NCBI GenBank assembly: GCA_001464035.1
Contig: LNEC01000017.1
Location: forward strand, 434,001 to 498,000
DNA length: 64,000 bases
Reading direction: 5' to 3'
Source of the DNA: Bradyrhizobiaceae bacterium Ga0074131
GTDB taxonomy: Bacteria; Pseudomonadota; Alphaproteobacteria; Rhizobiales; Xanthobacteraceae
In this document: piece by piece, positions 60,598-64,000 of the stretch
Position numbering within the stretch: the stretch's first letter is position 1
Layout of the letters: each line of letters starts with the position of its first letter
Program-made: the position numbers and the translations under genes
The notes under the pieces: model-generated
The model's database searches: none
Seen by the model: only the letters and a program-made list of their open reading frames with translations
Told to the model about the DNA's origin: nothing

Positions 60598-62403
60598 TTA
60601 TCGCAGCACGTTCAGGAGATCCTGCACCATCGTGTTGGAAGTGGTGATGACCTTGGTGTTCGCCGAATAGGCTTGCTGGGTGACGATCAGCTTGGTGAAT
60701 TCGTCGGCGATGTCGGTGTTGGAGCCCTCGAGCGACGAACCGACGATACTTCCGCCTTTGCCATACAGCGCCTGGCCGGATCCGTCGGTCGCCTCGAAGG
60801 CGCCGCCGTCGGCGCGTTTGAGGAAGTTGGTGCCGTTGAAACTGGCCAGCGTGATTTCGGCGAGGTCGAGGTTACGGCCGTTCGAGTAGTTGCCGACGAT
60901 GCGGCCGTTGGAACTTACGCCGACCGACTGCAGCTGACCGGCCGGAAAGCCGTCCTGCTGGATCTGGTTGACCTGCACGTTGCCGTTGGCGTCGGCGAAC
61001 TGCGTTACGCCGCCGCTGCCGAACACCACCACCGGGTTGCCGATCGACAGCCCGTTCACCGTGGCGTTGGTCAGCGTGATGGATGCGATCGCCGGGGTCA
61101 TCTGGCCGCTCGGTGAGAACGTGAAGTTGGTGTTGACGTTCTGCCAGGCCACGTTGGTGCCGGTAGCGTTGGGATTTACCTGGTAGAACATGTTCCATCG
61201 GTCGGTATGCCCGGCGCCAAGCGCAACGCTGTCGACCTTGCCCCAGCGAAACTGCAGGTTCACCGGCGCGCCTGACACGTCGTAGGTGGTCACCGCGCCG
61301 CCGGAGATGGTTTGATTGAGGAACGTCGAATTGTCCTGGCCGATCACCTGTCCGGTTCCGACGGTGCCGCCACCGGTGCGCAGCGCGGTCGCGGTGCCGA
61401 CGAAGCCTAATGCCGCGAATGCGCTGGAGTTCGAACTGCTGAGCGAGAGATCCGAGACCGTGCCGGAATGCAGCGTGACGGCGCCGCCGGATATGGTAGA
61501 TGGCAGGGCGGTGCCGGTGATCGAGTCGATCTTCGTCAGCAGCGTCGAAATGCTGTCGGTGATGTTGAGCTGGTTGCCGACAGCGCCTGCCGCCACGAAG
61601 GTGACGACGGTGCCGTTGACGGTTACCGTGTCGCCAACCGCGAAGTTCGCGGTCAGCGAATCGCTGGGTGCCGCGCCCGACAGCAAGGTCGCGCCGGTGT
61701 TCGCCACTGACGGCGTATCCTTGTTGTTCTGGACGGAGCCGCTCGTGGTCGCGTCGACATAGGGCGCGGCGGGCGTTCCCAGCACCAAGGGATTGTAACC
61801 TGCGCTGAACGAGGCCGGAGCCAGCAATTCCGATCCCATGACTGATTTGTCGTGCGCCGTCGTCAGCGGATAGCTGGCAAGGTTGGCGCGATACTCGATC
61901 TTGGTGGTTTCCTGCGCCGGCAGGAAGTCGTTCTGGAATTTCAGAACCTGCGGCGAACTGCCGGTCAGGTTGCCCGTGGTCGGATCGACCGGAACGCCCT
62001 GGAGAAAGTAGCCGGCGCCGTTGACCAGGTAGCCGCTCTTGTCGATCTGGAAATCGCCGCGGCGGGTGTAGCGGTCGACGCCGTCAAACACCGGCTGGCC
62101 GTCGGTGAATGTTCCGGGCTTCTGCACCGAGAAAAAGCCGGTGCCGTTGATGGCCATGTAGGTGGCGACCGATGCCGACTGCACGTCGCCCTGCACCGTG
62201 TTGGTGCTGCGCGAGTTGGTGCTGACGCTGCCGGAGAGCTGATTGGTCAGCCCGGTCGCGGGAACGAGATCGAGAAAGCTGGTATCGATGCGCTTGAACG
62301 CCGTGGTCTGCGAGTTGGCGATATTGCCCGAGGTGTTTTCCAGTGCGTACGAATTCGCACGCAAGCCGCCGACGGCCGTCGTTAGAGCACCGAAGAGACC
62401 CAT
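60598..62403 (-). CDS. flgE: Flagellar hook protein FlgE, with a shared inserted module
   Basis: 601 residues from the ATG at 62403; the frame extends 57 codons upstream but without family similarity. MGLFGALTTAVGGLRANSYALENTSGNIANSQTTAFKR is the typical start, and DEFTKLIVTQQAYSANTKVITTSNTMVQDLLNVLR the end. The middle includes the region (61384-61730) shared with FlgL. It forms the hook. A sigma-54 promoter lies 73-87 bases upstream. Confidence 0.96.
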   Translation of the reverse strand: MGLFGALTTAVGGLRANSYALENTSGNIANSQTTAFKRIDTSFLDLVPATGLTNQLSGSVSTNSRSTNTVQGDVQSASVATYMAINGTGFFSVQKPGTFTDGQPVFDGVDRYTRRGDFQIDKSGYLVNGAGYFLQGVPVDPTTGNLTGSSPQVLKFQNDFLPAQETTKIEYRANLASYPLTTAHDKSVMGSELLAPASFSAGYNPLVLGTPAAPYVDATTSGSVQNNKDTPSVANTGATLLSGAAPSDSLTANFAVGDTVTVNGTVVTFVAAGAVGNQLNITDSISTLLTKIDSITGTALPSTISGGAVTLHSGTVSDLSLSSSNSSAFAALGFVGTATALRTGGGTVGTGQVIGQDNSTFLNQTISGGAVTTYDVSGAPVNLQFRWGKVDSVALGAGHTDRWNMFYQVNPNATGTNVAWQNVNTNFTFSPSGQMTPAIASITLTNATVNGLSIGNPVVVFGSGGVTQFADANGNVQVNQIQQDGFPAGQLQSVGVSSNGRIVGNYSNGRNLDLAEITLASFNGTNFLKRADGGAFEATDGSGQALYGKGGSIVGSSLEGSNTDIADEFTKLIVTQQAYSANTKVITTSNTMVQDLLNVLR

Positions 62404-62475
62404 GACACTTTCTCCACATTCGATCCGGGCGGCCGCCGGTCCCAAAAACCATGGCCGCAATCGAAGGAGCGCGTC

Positions 62476-62490
62476 GCAAGCCCTGTGCCA
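62476..62490 (-). promoter_or_regulatory. Sigma-54 promoter for flgE-flgK-flgL
   Basis: On the minus strand TGGCACAGGGCTTGC is an almost perfect sigma-54 site with the right ten-base gap. It is 73-87 bases upstream of the FlgE ATG. Confidence 0.8.
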
Positions 62491-62520
62491 GAGTATGAAA
62501 TTCAGTATTTTCAGATACTT

Positions 62521-62551
62521 AATTAAAATGCCCCGGTCCGGAGGCCGGGGC
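62521..62551 (-). terminator. Terminator of msrB
   Basis: The stem GCCCCGG / CCGGGGC (62530-62536 and 62545-62551) is followed on the minus strand by ATTTTAATT. It lies about 45 bases past the msrB stop and upstream of the flgE promoter. Confidence 0.75.
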
Positions 62552-62582
62552 ACAATTGCCGGGGCGGGCAACAATTGCCGGG
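62552..62582 (-). promoter_or_regulatory. Direct repeat upstream of flgE promoter
   Basis: ACAATTGCCGGG occurs twice (62552-62563 and 62571-62582), 19 bases apart, 62-92 bases upstream of the flgE sigma-54 site. Read on the minus strand each copy begins CCCGGCA, the core also seen upstream of flgF and flgI. Probable enhancer for a sigma-54 activator such as FlbD. Confidence 0.5.
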
Positions 62583-62595
62583 CTAAGCCGGCGGA

Positions 62596-63099
62596 TCAGC
62601 TCGCCGATGCTGCCGCTGGATGAAACACCATGCCAAAGCCATCGATGCAGTAGCGCAGCCCGGTCGGCTTCGGTCCATCATCGAAAACATGCCCGAGATG
62701 CCCGCCGCAGCGACGGCAGTGCACTTCGGTCCGCAGCATCCCCAAGGTACGGTCTTCGGTCTTGCCGAGGGCGTTCTCCAGCGGCTGATAGAAACTCGGC
62801 CAGCCGGTTCCGCTGTCGTATTTCGTCTCCGAGGAGAACAGCGGCAGGTCGCAGCCGGCGCAGGCGAAAATGCCCTTGCGCTTTTCCTTGAGCAGCGGGC
62901 TCGATCCCGGGCGCTCGGTGCCGTGCTTGCGCAGGATCTCGTATTGCTGCGGCGTCAGCTGCGCGCGCCACTCCGCATCGGTCTTTTCGATCTCGAATTT
63001 TTTCTCCGCGGCGCTTGCCGGGGTGGATCGCAGCCAGCGGAAGGCGGTGAGCCCGAATAAACCGGCGACGGACGCGAGCAGGATACGGCGGTCGAGCAT
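62596..63099 (-). CDS. msrB: Exported peptide-methionine (R)-S-oxide reductase MsrB
   Basis: 167 residues. The N-terminus MLDRRILLASVAGLFGLTAF is signal-like with twin arginines, so the enzyme may be exported by Tat. The core has zinc cysteines CAGC and CRRC, the motif TGWPSFYQPL and the catalytic RYCIDGFGMVF. It reduces methionine-R-sulfoxide in proteins. A terminator follows. Confidence 0.93.
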   Translation of the reverse strand: MLDRRILLASVAGLFGLTAFRWLRSTPASAAEKKFEIEKTDAEWRAQLTPQQYEILRKHGTERPGSSPLLKEKRKGIFACAGCDLPLFSSETKYDSGTGWPSFYQPLENALGKTEDRTLGMLRTEVHCRRCGGHLGHVFDDGPKPTGLRYCIDGFGMVFHPAAASAS

Positions 63100-63227
63100 G
63101 ATGGTCTCCGTGCGAAGCGAAACGGGGCTTGTTCGCTGCTAGATACGGGGCGCGGCGGCCGAAGTTACAACGATCCGGACCGAAGCGTCTCACGTTTTTG
63201 CGAGAAGCCTATTCCGCGCGGGCGAGG

Positions 63228-64000
63228 TCAGGAACCTCCTCCGCCTTCGCCCGGGCTGGCCGCGGCCTGCGGCGGACGCGCGCGGCGCGGGCGGGCCGGC
63301 GGCGGCCCTCGGGTTCCGGCCTGCCGGTTGGCCTCGGCCAGACGTCCCTCGCGAATGCGCTCCTCGGCGCGGGCTTTTTCCCGGTAGCGGGCCAGCGCGC
63401 CGGCGGCGGCCGAGCTTCCGCGGCCCCACATCCCGATGAGGTGTCCGGCGACCCGGCCGGTCGTGCCGCCCGCCCAGACCAGTTCGAACGGCGAAAACAA
63501 CCGCCAGCGTTCGTCGCCGAGCAGAATGCCGCGTGCGATCAGCTGTCCGGCCATCGCCGTGGTGTTCAGGCCCTGACGACCGAAACCGCTGGCGACCCAC
63601 AGGCCTTTGCGCAGCTGGCCGATCTGCGGCATGCCGTGCACGGTCTGTCCGACCGCGCCGCTCCACACCTCGGCGATCGCGACCTTTCCGAGTTGCGGAA
63701 AGATGCTGTCGATCCTGCGGGCAATGGCCGGCGCAAAACGCTCCGGCCGTGCCGCCCAGGTGGTTTCAGGACTGGCCCACATCAGCCGGTCGCCCTCGAC
63801 GATCCGGAAATGGTCGATGCCGTCGCTGTCGGTTACCGATCCCCGAAACGTCAAGGCGTCGGCCAGCCGCTCGCCGAGCGGCTCGGTCACCGCGGCGTAG
63901 CGCCAGACCGGCAGCAGCGTTTCCGACAGCCGCCGCAGCGGCGCGCCGAGATGGACGTTGCCGGCCAGCACGATATGCGACGCGCGCAGCCGTGCCGACG
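63228..64000 (-). CDS. FAD-dependent oxidoreductase (DAO family), C-terminal part
   Basis: The frame is open to the window edge, so the N-terminus and FAD fingerprint lie beyond 64000. The visible chain has LLPVWRYAAVTEPLGERL, DHFRIVEGDRLMWASPETTW, EVWSGAVGQTVHGMPQIGQL and ASGFGRQGLNTTAMAGQLIA, the usual substrate and FAD closing segments of glycine/D-amino-acid-oxidase-like enzymes. The last 60 residues form a basic proline/alanine-rich tail. Confidence 0.85.
   Translation of the reverse strand, partial: SARLRASHIVLAGNVHLGAPLRRLSETLLPVWRYAAVTEPLGERLADALTFRGSVTDSDGIDHFRIVEGDRLMWASPETTWAARPERFAPAIARRIDSIFPQLGKVAIAEVWSGAVGQTVHGMPQIGQLRKGLWVASGFGRQGLNTTAMAGQLIARGILLGDERWRLFSPFELVWAGGTTGRVAGHLIGMWGRGSSAAAGALARYREKARAEERIREGRLAEANRQAGTRGPPPARPRRARPPQAAASPGEGGGGS

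Noticed and set aside
1..64000. tRNA, rRNA, CRISPR arrays, insertion sequences
   Set aside because: None recognised by reading; no transposase-like protein, repeat-spacer pattern or tRNA arm signature was found. A tRNA or covariance-model scan would settle it.

Overview
The window is high-GC alphaproteobacterial DNA. The gene content fits Bradyrhizobium or a close Nitrobacteraceae relative (Rhodopseudomonas, Afipia). The pointers are a Caulobacter-type flagellar regulon (cckA, fliX, flbT, flaF, CtrA-like and sigma-54-like sites), a REP-like palindrome, FixK/FNR-like and EcfG-like promoter motifs, and many small exported proteins of the rhizobial type. No rRNA, tRNA, CRISPR array, insertion sequence or integrase was recognised.

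Layout. 1-5.2 kb: the C-terminal end of a TIR-like protein translationally coupled to a membrane-anchored nSTAND1 NTPase, then a class I fumarase and a BrnT/BrnA toxin-antitoxin pair. 5.4-11.7 kb: housekeeping and accessory genes, including a small exported protein, a GFA-family protein, a glutathione S-transferase, an MHYT-GGDEF-EAL protein, a secreted lectin-like protein and a Tim44-like protein. 12.1-16.4 kb: a redox-flavoured island with an AhpD-like protein, a circularly permuted (glutathionylspermidine-synthase-like) ATP-grasp enzyme, a YafJ-like class II amidotransferase overlapping a methyltransferase gene, and an OsmC protein behind a FixK/FNR-like box.

16.4-24.7 kb: cckA, then flhB-fliR-fliQ-fliE-flgC-flgB on the minus strand and fliO-fliP on the plus strand. 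A CtrA-type site lies in the divergent region. 25.0-30.6 kb: an apparent operon of an exported TPR-CHAT protease, a small exported protein made of the same cysteine repeat found at the protease N-terminus, another exported protein and two zinc-ribbon proteins. This is the best candidate in the window for an undescribed system. A penicillin-binding protein with a nuclease-like tail follows. 33.5-35.3 kb holds small hypothetical genes.

35.4-62.4 kb: most of a flagellar regulon. It includes a large TPR protein, motE-like, a DUF6468-like gene, fliM-fliL, flgF-flgG-flgA-flgH, dksA, fliX, flgI-flgJ-flgN-like, a flaG-like gene, flaF, two tandem flagellins, flbT and flgE-flgK-flgL. It is interrupted at 45.9-48.4 kb by small genes and degraded remnants (vapB, a TctC-type binding protein) and a hydratase gene. 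The flgF, flgI and flgE genes each have a sigma-54-type promoter with a shared CCCGGCA motif 60-110 bases upstream, and flgB and fliX have CtrA-like sites. This suggests Caulobacter-like class II to class III control. The window ends with an exported MsrB and a partial FAD-dependent oxidoreductase.
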